A stretch of 9,464 bases of DNA from Mageeibacillus sp. UBA1243 (GCA_002308595.1 DBWH01000058.1:1-9464), one strand, 5' to 3'; numbered from the stretch's first letter, positions 1 through 6,639 are shown. Made by a program: numbers and translations. Notes: generated by a model from the sequence alone, not told the origin.

Positions 1-284
1 TTGTCTCCGATGACAGCCGTCTCGCCTATTACAATCCCGTGGCCGTGGTCGATGAAAAGGCCGTTGCCGATTTTGGCGCCGGGATGTATCTCTATGCCTG
101 TCTTTCTGCTGCAGCGCTGCGAAATCCAGCGGGCTATGAACGCCATTTTGTGGCGGAGGAAAAACGCAGCTATCTTGTGGCTGCGGATTGCCTTGAAGCC
201 CGGGTAAAGGAATACAACCTCCAGCACGTTGCGTGCGGCGGGGTCGCGCTCAGCTATTGATTTGGCGTCTTTCCAAAGTCCCAT
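1..284 (-). CDS. cysE: Serine O-acetyltransferase, N-terminal part (3' end outside window)
   Basis: Transfers an acetyl group from acetyl-CoA to L-serine, giving O-acetylserine, the precursor for cysteine synthesis in the cytoplasm. The visible 94 residues begin MGLWKDAKSIAERDPAARN and lead into the left-handed beta-helix hexapeptide region. That region carries TGIEIHPGAKIG at 62-73 and FIDHGHGIVIGET at 77-89, the family signature containing the catalytic Asp-His. The N-terminal helical part is short, as in the EpsC/short CysE type of Firmicutes rather than the long E. coli type. The ATG at 282-284 has an AAGGAT ribosome site that overlaps the end of the upstream gene. Only four bases separate it from that gene's stop codon, so the two are probably cotranscribed and translationally coupled. 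A His replaces the more usual Met or Thr in DHGxG, a minor variation. The family call is firm; substrate and full length cannot be checked because the gene leaves the window. Confidence 0.93.
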   Translation of the reverse strand, partial: MGLWKDAKSIAERDPAARNVLEVVFLYPGFKAIRSHKIAAFFLRHKMAFIARWISQRCSRKTGIEIHPGAKIGNGLFIDHGHGIVIGETAVIGD

Positions 285-288
285 TTTG

Positions 289-1683
289 TTATCCTTTTTC
301 TCTTCCCGCAATTACTCTTGCGACGTGAACACCGCTTGCGGCTGCCTGCGAAAGACCTCTCGTCACACCGGCTCCGTCACCGCACGCGAACATATTCTTA
401 AGTGTGGTTTCAAGCTCCGAAGTGAGGTTCAGCCTTGCGCTGTAGAATTTGACCTCTACGCCGTAAAGAAGCGTGTCGTAGTTCGCTGTTCCGGGGACCA
501 CCTTGTCGAGCGCGTAGATCATCTCGATTATATTGTCAAGGTGTCTCTTTGGAAGCACGAGGCTGAGGTCGCCGGGCGTTGCATTTAGCGTAGGTCTTGT
601 GAAGCTCTGCTTGAGCCTGTGGTCGTTCGTTCTGACACCCCTGACGAGGTCGCCGAAGCGCTGCACGATGACGCCGCCGCCAAGCATATTCGAGAACGAA
701 GCAATGCTCTTTCCGTAGCGGTAAGGCTCGCTGAAAGGCTCCGTGAACTTGTTGCTGACAAGAAGCGCAAAGTTGGTGTTTCCGCTCCTCAGCGAAGGAT
801 CTGCGTAGCTGTGGCCGTTAACTGTGGCGCAGCCGTCAACGTTTTCCGTCACCACGTAGCCGTACGGGTTCATACAGAACGTTCTGACCTTGTCCCCGTA
901 TTGTTTTGTCCTGTAGACCAGCTTGGCCTCGTAGACCGCGTCTGTGACCGTCTCAAAGACCTCTGCGGGGAGCTCCACCCTGACGCCAATGTCAACCTGG
1001 TTGTTTATAAGCTCGATTCCGAGCTGCTTGCACTGCGACGAGAACCACTCAGCGCCCGATCTTCCGGGGCCGGCAATGAGGTACTTGCACTTGATTGAGT
1101 CATCCTTAGAAAGAATGAGCTCGTAGCCGCCGTCCTCTGATGTTTTAATCTCGCTTACGGCAGTCTCGCAGCGTATCTCAACGCGCTTTTCCATGAAAAG
1201 GAAAATCTGTTTTAAAATCTCAAGATTCTTCTCGGTTCCGAGATGCTTTACAGCGGCTCCGAGGAGATGCATATCGTTTTCAAGCGCTTTCTTCATGAGC
1301 GCCTTGGCTTTTTCGGAATATGTGCTGAAACGCTCCTCTGTTGCGCCGAAACGCACGTTCACAGAGTCCACGTACTCGATGAGGTTCATTACGTCCTCAT
1401 CCGGGATGTAGTCGTTCAGCCAGCCGCCGAATTCAGTGGTAAAATTGAATTTACCGTCAGAGAAAGCACCTGCGCCGCCGAAGCCGTTCATTATGGCGCA
1501 GGGATTGCAGAAGACGCAGCGGTCAACCTTGCCGGCAACGATAGGACATATTCTGTTAAAGATGGATCTTCCTCTTTCAACAATGACAATGCTCTTGTCC
1601 GGACAAAGCCTGGAAAGCTCATAGGCGGCATATATGCCCGCCGTACCTGCTCCGATTATCGCAACGTCGTAATACTTACTCAT
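289..1683 (-). CDS. NAD(P)/FAD-dependent dehydrogenase, COG2509 type
   Basis: A 464-residue flavoprotein oxidoreductase of unknown substrate. Residues 6-16 (DVAIIGAGTAG) are a Rossmann GxGxxG dinucleotide site, and Glu36 in IVIVERG is the expected ribose-binding acid. A Cys cluster follows (C46, C56, C59, C62), then NGFGGAGAFSDGKFN at 66-80. That combination is typical of the uncharacterised COG2509 FAD-dependent dehydrogenases. The C-terminal MFACGDGAGVTRGLSQAAASG is the second FAD-binding motif of such enzymes. No signal peptide or membrane segment is visible, so it should be cytoplasmic. I chose the ATG at 1681-1683 because GGAGGGG lies just upstream and the Rossmann strand starts directly after it. 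The frame stays open 21 codons further to a TTG, but without a ribosome site. A good promoter lies about 150 bases upstream, and cysE starts four bases after the stop. Family fairly sure; reaction unknown. Confidence 0.85.
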   Translation of the reverse strand: MSKYYDVAIIGAGTAGIYAAYELSRLCPDKSIVIVERGRSIFNRICPIVAGKVDRCVFCNPCAIMNGFGGAGAFSDGKFNFTTEFGGWLNDYIPDEDVMNLIEYVDSVNVRFGATEERFSTYSEKAKALMKKALENDMHLLGAAVKHLGTEKNLEILKQIFLFMEKRVEIRCETAVSEIKTSEDGGYELILSKDDSIKCKYLIAGPGRSGAEWFSSQCKQLGIELINNQVDIGVRVELPAEVFETVTDAVYEAKLVYRTKQYGDKVRTFCMNPYGYVVTENVDGCATVNGHSYADPSLRSGNTNFALLVSNKFTEPFSEPYRYGKSIASFSNMLGGGVIVQRFGDLVRGVRTNDHRLKQSFTRPTLNATPGDLSLVLPKRHLDNIIEMIYALDKVVPGTANYDTLLYGVEVKFYSARLNLTSELETTLKNMFACGDGAGVTRGLSQAAASGVHVARVIAGREKG

Positions 1684-1827
1684 TAAAAACCCCTCCGGTT
1701 CAGTCACTTTTCGTCCCGGCGCACGTTTAACACGCCAAGGCGGCAAAGCTTCAACGGCGAAAAAAGGCAGATTACCCCCGCCGCCGTGTGCTTTGACTAT
1801 AAGATCGTAACTTTCTTTGGAAGTTAC
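1684..1827 (-). other. 5' leader of the dehydrogenase-cysE operon with two possible stems
   Basis: This gene-free leader begins with a 7-bp hairpin at the predicted 5' end (GTAACTT 1807-1813 with AAGTTAC 1821-1827). A longer-range stem follows: GGCGGC 1739-1744 pairs with GCCGCC 1780-1785, extended by ACAC 1730-1733 with GTGT 1786-1789. The ribosome site GGAGGGG lies just before the ATG. I see no T-box, SAM or other known riboswitch consensus, and no U-rich terminator, so a regulatory role is only possible. Confidence 0.35.
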
Positions 1828-1832
1828 AAATA

Positions 1833-1861
1833 ATTATACTCTCTCGCGATTTTCAATGCAA
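1833..1861 (-). promoter_or_regulatory. Sigma-A type promoter for the dehydrogenase-cysE operon
   Basis: Read on the minus strand, the -35 box is TTGCAT (1856-1861) and the -10 box is a perfect TATAAT (1833-1838), with a 17-base spacer. Transcription would start near 1826 and leave a leader of about 140 bases. Confidence 0.75.
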
Positions 1862-1932
1862 GAATAATCTTGGCGGCTGAAAGCTTTTTTAAAGGTAAAA
1901 AAGCGACGGAATCTGCGGCCGGTTTTTTACGC

Positions 1933-1974
1933 AAAAAGCGCGCCGCCCTGAATTTTTCGTCAAGGCGACGCGCG
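1933..1974 (-). terminator. Intrinsic terminator after the duplicated-domain surface protein
   Basis: On the minus strand GCGCGTCGCC (1964-1973) pairs with GGCGGCGCGC (1938-1947) with one G-U pair, and a T5 run follows immediately (1933-1937). It lies about 50 bases after the stop of the 494-residue protein. An additional GAGGCC/GGCCTC stem at 1984-2011 lies between stop and terminator. The rest of 1862-2025 holds nothing else that I recognise. Confidence 0.8.
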
Positions 1975-2025
1975 TTTCATTCAAGAGGCCGCAGCATTTT
2001 TGCCCGGGCCTCATTGGTTATTTAA

Positions 2026-3510
2026 TCAGTGCTTCTTCTTAAGAGCAAGAACCGCAACGCCGATGAAAGCGATTGCCGCGCCGCCCATGAGAGCCGAACC
2101 GCATCCGCCCTTCTTTTCAGCGGGTTTCTCTGTAACAGTTGCGGGAGCATCTGTCTTTTCGGGAGCATCTGTTTTCTCAGGCTCCTGTGTCACAGTTGGT
2201 TCATCCGTTGCGGGAGCTTCCGTAACTTCGGGAGTTGCCGTCACTTCAGGTGTAGGTGTGACTTCCGGAGTGGGAGTGGGTTCTTTTGCGGGCTTCGGTG
2301 TGAACTCGCCGTTCGGGTTGTAGGTGTAGTAGAACGTGTCGAATACTTCCTCGTCGCCGTCAGCATACTTTACGAAAAGATCGAATGAAACGTCAACGCC
2401 TGCAACTACGGGGATCTTAAGGTCGATACCCATGCCGTAAACGCTGCCTGTCGCATTGGAGGCATCCGTACGGGCAACACCCTGAACAATCTCCTCTGTG
2501 CCGTCTTCAAATCTGTAGCCGATGCCTTCGAGCTCGTAGTCGGAGGTGTACCAGCCGTAAATTCTGATCATGTTGTGCTCTTCGGTGATTTCTTCGGTGA
2601 TATCGCCAAAGTCTCTGATTTCCACGTCGGATTCCAGTCCGATGATGGATACGTTGTCGTAGTGGCTTGTGTCACCCATCTCGGGGCCGATTGTTACCGG
2701 CACCGCGGAGAGAATCTTGTACGTGTCATTTTCAAGAAGAACGAGCGCATATTCGCCGAACTCGAGGTCCTGAGCGCCTTCCTGCTTGAAGTTTTCGGCG
2801 TTGAGAATGATCTTGTCGCCTGTGATGTATGACTTATAGCCAAGGTAATCGGCCTCGCTGAGAACGAGATCTTCAACGTCATAATCGCCAAGGTAGAATA
2901 GACCGATCCAGTCTTTTCCTTCGTTGGTCGGGTCGGAAACGGTGATCACGCCGTTGTTCGGTGCGAACTCGCCGTCAATGTACTTAACCATGCTGAGGTT
3001 GAATGAAATGAAGCTGTCGTTCGAGGGAACGTTTGTGTATGTAAACTGGAATGCCGTGCCGAGAGAGTCCTCTTCGCCGTCCTCAAGCTTGTACCAGAGT
3101 TCGATAAGGATATCCTCGCCCTCTTCAACAGGAACTTCCGCGCCGAATCTGAGCGGATACTCGTGTAGCGTAGCAGCCTTATTGGCGACAAGGTTTGCAT
3201 CGTAGTAGGAGTAGCCCCAGACAACATCGCCTTCGTCAACAGAGTAACCCATGTCGACTATTTCAACGTCCTCAGAGTGCCAGCCCTGGAAGCGGATGTA
3301 TTTAACGTTGTCAGCAGCGATTACTGCGCTGATATCGCCAAAATTTCTCTTGGTGCTGTTGATTCTTCCGACTTCCTTGTGATCCGCGTCCTGCAGAATG
3401 ATGAAGTCGAGGCAGCTTGCTCCGCCGTATGCATTGCTCACAACAATCAGGCCTGCCATTGTCGACAAGACTATTGCCAGTACAATTATCAAAGCAGTTA
3501 ATTTCTTCAT
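2026..3510 (-). CDS. Secreted, membrane-anchored protein with duplicated beta-rich domain and Gly-Cys-Gly tail
   Basis: A 494-residue protein, probably on the cell surface. Residues 1-28 are a Sec signal peptide (Lys-Lys, hydrophobic core, SNAYGG). Two related segments follow: about 56-160, starting NFGDISAVIA and containing IRFQGWHSEDVEIVDMGYS, and about 300-400, starting DFGDITEEIT and containing IRIYGWYTSDYELEGIGYR. Both end in an acidic 'F.YTYN' type strand. Between them, about 168-275, is a segment with DWIGLFYLGD and FGEYALVLLENDTYKI, which resembles small beta-sandwich modules of other secreted proteins. Residues 403-467 are a Thr/Pro/Glu stalk with repeated TPTPEVT and KTDAP units. 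The C-terminus is KKGGCGSALMGG, a hydrophobic stretch (about 476-490), then KKKH. Ligand and role are unknown. It has a GGAGG site seven bases before the ATG and its own promoter and terminator, so it is probably monocistronic. Confidence 0.85.
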   Translation of the reverse strand: MKKLTALIIVLAIVLSTMAGLIVVSNAYGGASCLDFIILQDADHKEVGRINSTKRNFGDISAVIAADNVKYIRFQGWHSEDVEIVDMGYSVDEGDVVWGYSYYDANLVANKAATLHEYPLRFGAEVPVEEGEDILIELWYKLEDGEEDSLGTAFQFTYTNVPSNDSFISFNLSMVKYIDGEFAPNNGVITVSDPTNEGKDWIGLFYLGDYDVEDLVLSEADYLGYKSYITGDKIILNAENFKQEGAQDLEFGEYALVLLENDTYKILSAVPVTIGPEMGDTSHYDNVSIIGLESDVEIRDFGDITEEITEEHNMIRIYGWYTSDYELEGIGYRFEDGTEEIVQGVARTDASNATGSVYGMGIDLKIPVVAGVDVSFDLFVKYADGDEEVFDTFYYTYNPNGEFTPKPAKEPTPTPEVTPTPEVTATPEVTEAPATDEPTVTQEPEKTDAPEKTDAPATVTEKPAEKKGGCGSALMGGAAIAFIGVAVLALKKKH

Positions 3511-3600
3511 TTTATACCTCCGTTTGTTGACCCGCCAATGTCCTGAATTACCAGGGCCCGCCGGGGTTCATTGCATTTTACGCAACGTTTTGTAAAAAGG

Positions 3601-3629
3601 ATTTTAATACAAGAGCTCATTTGAGTCAA
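3601..3629 (-). promoter_or_regulatory. Sigma-A type promoter for the 494-residue surface protein
   Basis: Minus-strand TTGACT (3624-3629), a 17-base spacer and TAAAAT (3601-3606). Transcription would begin near 3594, giving a leader of about 85 bases with TTGCGTAAA and CATTGGCG motifs before a GGAGG site at 3517-3521. Confidence 0.7.
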
Positions 3630-3649
3630 CCGCCAAATGGTTTCTGCGG

Positions 3650-3675
3650 AAAAAGAAAGGCGCACCCGCCCTTTC
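3650..3675 (-). terminator. Intrinsic terminator after pnp
   Basis: Minus-strand GAAAGG (3670-3675) pairs with CCTTTC (3655-3660) around a GC-rich loop, and a T-run follows (3650-3654). It lies about 90 bases after the pnp stop. A small GAGTG/CACTC hairpin sits between the two. Confidence 0.7.
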
Positions 3676-3764
3676 TTCGAGTGAACACTCCTCTTGGAAA
3701 GAAACAGATGCGCTGAAAGATATGAGTATGATTATAGTAATAGGTTCTGCAAATTTGCGGGTTG

Positions 3765-5846
3765 TCAGACGTCCTTGATGGAGAGGTCAACTCTTCCCAT
3801 CTTGTCGTAACCGATGAACTTGACCTTGACGGTGTCGCCCTCAGCCACAACGTCCTCGACGCGCTCAACGCGGAACTTGGCGAGTTTGGAGATGTGAACC
3901 AGACCTTCAACGCCGGGCAGGAACTCAACGAATGCGCCGAAGTTCATGAGCCTTGTAACTTTGCCTTCGAAAACTTCGCCGACAGTGAGGTTGCCGACAA
4001 TGCCGTTGATGATCTTCATAGTCTTCTGAGCGAGTTCCTCGTCGGGAGTAGCTATGAAAATTCTGCCGTCTTCTTCAATGTCAATCTTGACGCCTGTAGC
4101 TTCGATGATCTTGTTGATTGTCTTTCCGCCTGATCCGATTACGTCGCGGATCTTGTCAACGGGTATTGACATCTGGAAAATCTTCGGAGCGTACTTTGAG
4201 ACCTGCTTTCTGGGCTCAGGGATGCAGGGGAGAATGATTTCGTTGAGAATCTTCATGCGGCCCTTGCGTGTGAGCTCAAATGCCTGTCTGATAACTTCGT
4301 AAGAGAGACCCTGAACTTTGATATCAACCTGGATAGCTGTGATACCCTTTTCGGTACCTGCAACCTTAAAGTCCATATCGCCAAAGAAATCCTCGATTCC
4401 CTGGATGTCCATGAACGTGATGAAGTCATTCTCATCATCGGGGTTGGTCACAAGACCGCAGGAGATACCTGCAACGGGGGCCTTGATTGGAACGCCTGCA
4501 GCCATGAGTGCGAGTGTTGAACCGCAGACACTGCCCTGCGACGTTGAACCGTTGGACATAAGAACTTCGGAAACGAGTCTCAGTGTGTAAGGGAATTCTT
4601 CCTCGGAGGGGATAACCGGAACGAGAGCTCTTTCAGCAAGAGCGCCGTGGCCGATTTCACGTCTTCCGGGTGATTTGATTGATTTAGCTTCGCCGACGCT
4701 GTATCCGGGGAAGTTGTACTGGTGAATGTAGCGCTTCTTTTCCTCTTCGTCGATGCCGTCAAGAATCTGATACTCTGAAATCTGACCGAGTGTGCAGATT
4801 GTGAGAACCTGAGTCTGGCCTCTTGTGAAGAGTCCCGAGCCGTGTACTCTGGGGAGAACGTCGATCTCAGCGCTTAAAGGTCTGATCTCGTCAAGAGCTC
4901 TGCCGTCAACCCTCTTATGCTCCTTGAGGAGGTAGTTTCTTACAACCTTCTTCTCGAGCTTATAGAGAGCTTCGTTTATGAGCGACTTGCTGTCGGGATA
5001 CTTTTCTGCGAGCTGAGCCTGAACGTCAGCTGTAAGAGCGTCGATTGCGTTGTCGCGGATTGTCTTGTCAACTGCAAGAACAGCCTGCTTCATTGTGTCA
5101 AGCGCGATTGCCTCAACGTCCTCGTAGAGGTCGTGCGGAACTTCGCAGGATGTGTAGGAGAACTTCGGCTTGCCGACTTCGGCAACGATGCTCTCGATGA
5201 ATTCGCAGATCTTTTTGATGGTGCCGTGGCCCTTGATGATAGCGTTAAGCATAACGTTCTCGGGAACCTCATTGGCGCCTGCCTCGACCATTGTGATCTT
5301 GTCCTTGGTTCCTGCGAGTGTTACGTACATGTCGCTCTTCTCGCGCTGCTTGGACGTAGGATTGATGACAACCTCACCGTCAACGAGACCGAGAACGACA
5401 CCGCCGATAGGTCCGTTGAAAGGAATGTCCGAAATCGAGATTGCGCAGGAAGTACCGATCATTGCTGCGATCTCAGGTGAATTGTCCTGCTCCACCGAGA
5501 GGACTGTGTTGATAACGGCAACATCATTCCTAAGGTCCTTCGGGAACAGAGGTCTGATAGGTCTGTCGATAACTCTCGAAGTGAGTATTGCCTTCTCTGA
5601 GGGTTTGCCTTCTCTCTTAAGGAAGCCTCCGGGGATCTTTCCCACCGCATAGAGCTTCTCTTCGTAATCAACGCTGAGCGGGAAGAAGTCGACGCCTTCT
5701 CTGGGTGTCTTTGACGCGGTAACAGTGGAAATGACAACAGTCTCACCGTATCTTACCAGAACAGCGCCGTTCGCGAGCTGGGCCATCTTGCCTGTCTCAA
5801 TTGTCAGTTTTCTGCCCGCAAGTTCAGTCGTAAAAGTTTTAAACAT
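3765..5846 (-). CDS. pnp: Polyribonucleotide nucleotidyltransferase (PNPase)
   Basis: Phosphorolytic 3'-5' exoribonuclease that also adds 3' tails; a homotrimeric cytoplasmic enzyme of RNA decay. All expected parts are present in 693 residues. The first RNase PH domain covers about 10-145 and a helical linker about 240-310. The second RNase PH core has FTRGQTQ at 340-346, SNGSTSQGSVCGSTLA at 431-446 and GDMDFKVAG at 489-497, whose Asp pair is the metal/catalytic site. A KH domain carries the GSGG loop at 571-574, and an S1 domain covers about 622-693. The protein ends directly after S1, without the extra tail of some homologues. The ATG at 5844-5846 starts the conserved MFKTF. It has only a poor purine stretch directly upstream, but a GGAGG lies 63 bases away beyond an 8-bp stem. 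The gene lies downstream of rpsO, as in many bacteria, but with a strong terminator in the gap. Confidence 0.98.
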   Translation of the reverse strand: MFKTFTTELAGRKLTIETGKMAQLANGAVLVRYGETVVISTVTASKTPREGVDFFPLSVDYEEKLYAVGKIPGGFLKREGKPSEKAILTSRVIDRPIRPLFPKDLRNDVAVINTVLSVEQDNSPEIAAMIGTSCAISISDIPFNGPIGGVVLGLVDGEVVINPTSKQREKSDMYVTLAGTKDKITMVEAGANEVPENVMLNAIIKGHGTIKKICEFIESIVAEVGKPKFSYTSCEVPHDLYEDVEAIALDTMKQAVLAVDKTIRDNAIDALTADVQAQLAEKYPDSKSLINEALYKLEKKVVRNYLLKEHKRVDGRALDEIRPLSAEIDVLPRVHGSGLFTRGQTQVLTICTLGQISEYQILDGIDEEEKKRYIHQYNFPGYSVGEAKSIKSPGRREIGHGALAERALVPVIPSEEEFPYTLRLVSEVLMSNGSTSQGSVCGSTLALMAAGVPIKAPVAGISCGLVTNPDDENDFITFMDIQGIEDFFGDMDFKVAGTEKGITAIQVDIKVQGLSYEVIRQAFELTRKGRMKILNEIILPCIPEPRKQVSKYAPKIFQMSIPVDKIRDVIGSGGKTINKIIEATGVKIDIEEDGRIFIATPDEELAQKTMKIINGIVGNLTVGEVFEGKVTRLMNFGAFVEFLPGVEGLVHISKLAKFRVERVEDVVAEGDTVKVKFIGYDKMGRVDLSIKDV

Positions 5847-5856
5847 GTTTTCTTTG

Positions 5857-5914
5857 CTTATCCGATCTTCCGAATCGCCAATGCGGTCCGGCCCACCACC
5901 GGATAAGTTCCTCC
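5857..5914 (-). promoter_or_regulatory. Hairpin between a GGAGG site and the pnp start codon
   Basis: On the minus strand GGAGG (5914-5910) is followed two bases later by CTTATCCG (5907-5900). This is perfectly complementary to CGGATAAG (5864-5857), which ends ten bases before the pnp ATG. If the stem forms, the GGAGG would lie about 12 unpaired bases from the start. Alternatively the GGAGG serves a 14-codon leader peptide beginning GTG GTG GGC and ending TAA inside the second stem arm. Confidence 0.45.
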
Positions 5915-5951
5915 AATCTCTATATATTTAGCAGCCCTTCCGAGCCGCCTG

Positions 5952-6184
5952 ATGAGCCCTGTTATTTTGGGTTCTTTACGCAAGCTGCAATAGGCTTTCC
6001 TCAAGAATAACCGTGAATACTTCAGCGGTGTCTCCGACGATTATCCTGCAGCTTGCTTTGCGCGAGCTCCCCTCTCGAAGTACCTTCGTACATCTTCGGG
6101 GTCGCGCACGCAAAAATAACTCCAAAATACCTTTTAGTTCTTTACGCAAAACCGCAGCGGAATATACGTAAATGAGCCCTGTTA
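5952..6184 (-). repeat. Structured rpsO-pnp gap with two 13-base direct repeats in swapped order
   Basis: ATGAGCCCTGTTA (plus strand) occurs at 5952-5964 and 6172-6184. GTTCTTTACGCAA occurs at 5971-5983 and 6137-6149, so the order is reversed between the two ends. Inside are a perfect 10-bp inverted repeat (5980-5989 with 6047-6056) enclosing an 8-bp stem (6007-6014 with 6037-6044), and a GCGCGA/TCGCGC stem (6060-6065 with 6102-6107). Two minus-strand frames are open here (5976-6212 and 5858-6040), but neither has an ATG and the first runs through the rpsO terminator, so I did not call a gene. It is most likely a long structured pnp leader or a dispersed repeat. Confidence 0.5.
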
Positions 6185-6189
6185 AACAA
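6161..6189 (-). promoter_or_regulatory. Possible pnp promoter downstream of the rpsO terminator
   Basis: Minus-strand TTGTTT (6184-6189), a 17-base spacer and TATATT (6161-6166). The -35 box is poor, so this is tentative. It would give pnp a leader of about 310 bases and would explain how pnp is expressed after the strong rpsO terminator. Confidence 0.35.
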
Positions 6190-6190
6190 C

Positions 6191-6231
6191 CAAAAGCGGA
6201 TGCTGTTCTCTTTCAGGAGAAGTGCACCCGC
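6191..6231 (-). terminator. Intrinsic terminator after rpsO
   Basis: On the minus strand GCGGGTGCACTTCTC (6231-6217) pairs with GAGAACAGCATCCGC (6210-6196), interrupted only by a G-U pair and a 2x2 internal loop. The loop is CTGAAA, and TTTT with further T-rich sequence follows. It starts 12 bases after the rpsO stop and should end or attenuate rpsO transcripts before pnp. Confidence 0.85.
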
Positions 6232-6242
6232 CAAAAACAGAA

Positions 6243-6506
6243 TTACTTTCTGAGATTCAGCCTGTCAATCAGCTTACGGTATCTCTCAACGTCAACCTTT
6301 GTGAGGTAGTTGAGAAGTCCGCGTCTCTGACCAACCATCAGAAGAAGACCGCGTCTTGAGTGATGGTCGTTCTTGTGAGTCTTAAGATGCTCGTTAAGGT
6401 CGTTGATTCTCTCGGTTAAAATGGCAACCTGAACCTCAGGGGATCCGGTGTCGCCCTCTTTGAGTCCAAACTCCTTAATGATTTCCTGTTTTCTTTCCTT
6501 TGTCAT
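6243..6506 (-). CDS. rpsO: 30S ribosomal protein S15
   Basis: Small-subunit ribosomal protein that binds the central domain of 16S rRNA early in assembly. The 87 residues match the family length (about 88-89). The conserved parts are visible: [17 protein letters not shown] at 18-34, then [12 protein letters not shown] at 44-55 and [10 protein letters not shown] at 59-68, the rRNA-binding core. I chose the ATG at 6504-6506 because MTKERKQEI is the usual N-terminus and AGGAG lies at 6516-6520. The frame is open for 32 more codons upstream, but that part covers the leader and begins at the promoter. It has its own promoter and terminator, and pnp follows 396 bases later. Confidence 0.98.
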   Translation of the reverse strand: MTKERKQEIIKEFGLKEGDTGSPEVQVAILTERINDLNEHLKTHKNDHHSRRGLLLMVGQRRGLLNYLTKVDVERYRKLIDRLNLRK

Positions 6507-6586
6507 TGTTTTATTCTCCTTTTTGGATAAAATCGCCAATGTCTTTGCGAGGGTCAAAGGAATCTCCCATAGCAAAGGCACGGTTA
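6507..6586 (-). promoter_or_regulatory. rpsO mRNA leader, candidate S15 autoregulatory fold
   Basis: The predicted 80-base leader can form a stem CTTTGC (6577-6572) with GCAAAG (6548-6543), with an inner GGG (6568-6566) / CCC (6553-6551) pairing. The AGGAG site lies 3' of it. Other bacteria regulate rpsO by S15 binding its own leader, with several unrelated RNA shapes. The fold is seen by eye; the function is inference. Confidence 0.35.
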
Positions 6587-6592
6587 GAATGG

Positions 6593-6621
6593 ATTGTACC
6601 ACGAATCCGCCTGCGTGTAAA
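6593..6621 (-). promoter_or_regulatory. Promoter for rpsO
   Basis: Minus-strand TTTACA (6616-6621), a 17-base spacer and TACAAT (6593-6598), with a TG one base upstream giving an extended -10. Each box matches consensus in five of six bases. Confidence 0.75.
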
Positions 6622-6639
6622 GAGGAATTTTTTACGCGT

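Noticed and set aside
1684..1746. N-terminal extension of the FAD dehydrogenase to a TTG at 1746
   Set aside because: No ribosome site for the TTG, while GGAGGGG directly precedes the ATG at 1683 and the Rossmann strand begins at that ATG.
1684..1827. T-box or SAM riboswitch before the dehydrogenase-cysE operon
   Set aside because: A cysteine-related operon made this worth testing, but no T-box AGGGUGGNACCGCG-like motif, specifier stem or antiterminator/terminator pair is visible.
2000..2323. Plus-strand open frame rich in Ser/Gly/Val repeats
   Set aside because: It is the antisense of the Thr/Pro/Glu stalk of the surface protein; the repeat pattern is inherited from that stalk.
4917..5480. 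187-codon plus-strand open frame inside pnp
   Set aside because: It is fully antisense to strongly conserved PNPase sequence, has no ribosome site, and its product is Cys/Leu/Val-rich without family signs; a shadow frame.
5976..6212. 79-codon open frame in the rpsO-pnp gap
   Set aside because: No ATG, it runs through the rpsO terminator, and the tract is dominated by inverted repeats. Kept as an alternative in the finding rather than as a gene.
6507..6602. 32-codon N-terminal extension of S15
   Set aside because: The S15 family starts at MTKERKQ with an AGGAG site; the extension covers the leader and overlaps the promoter -10 box.
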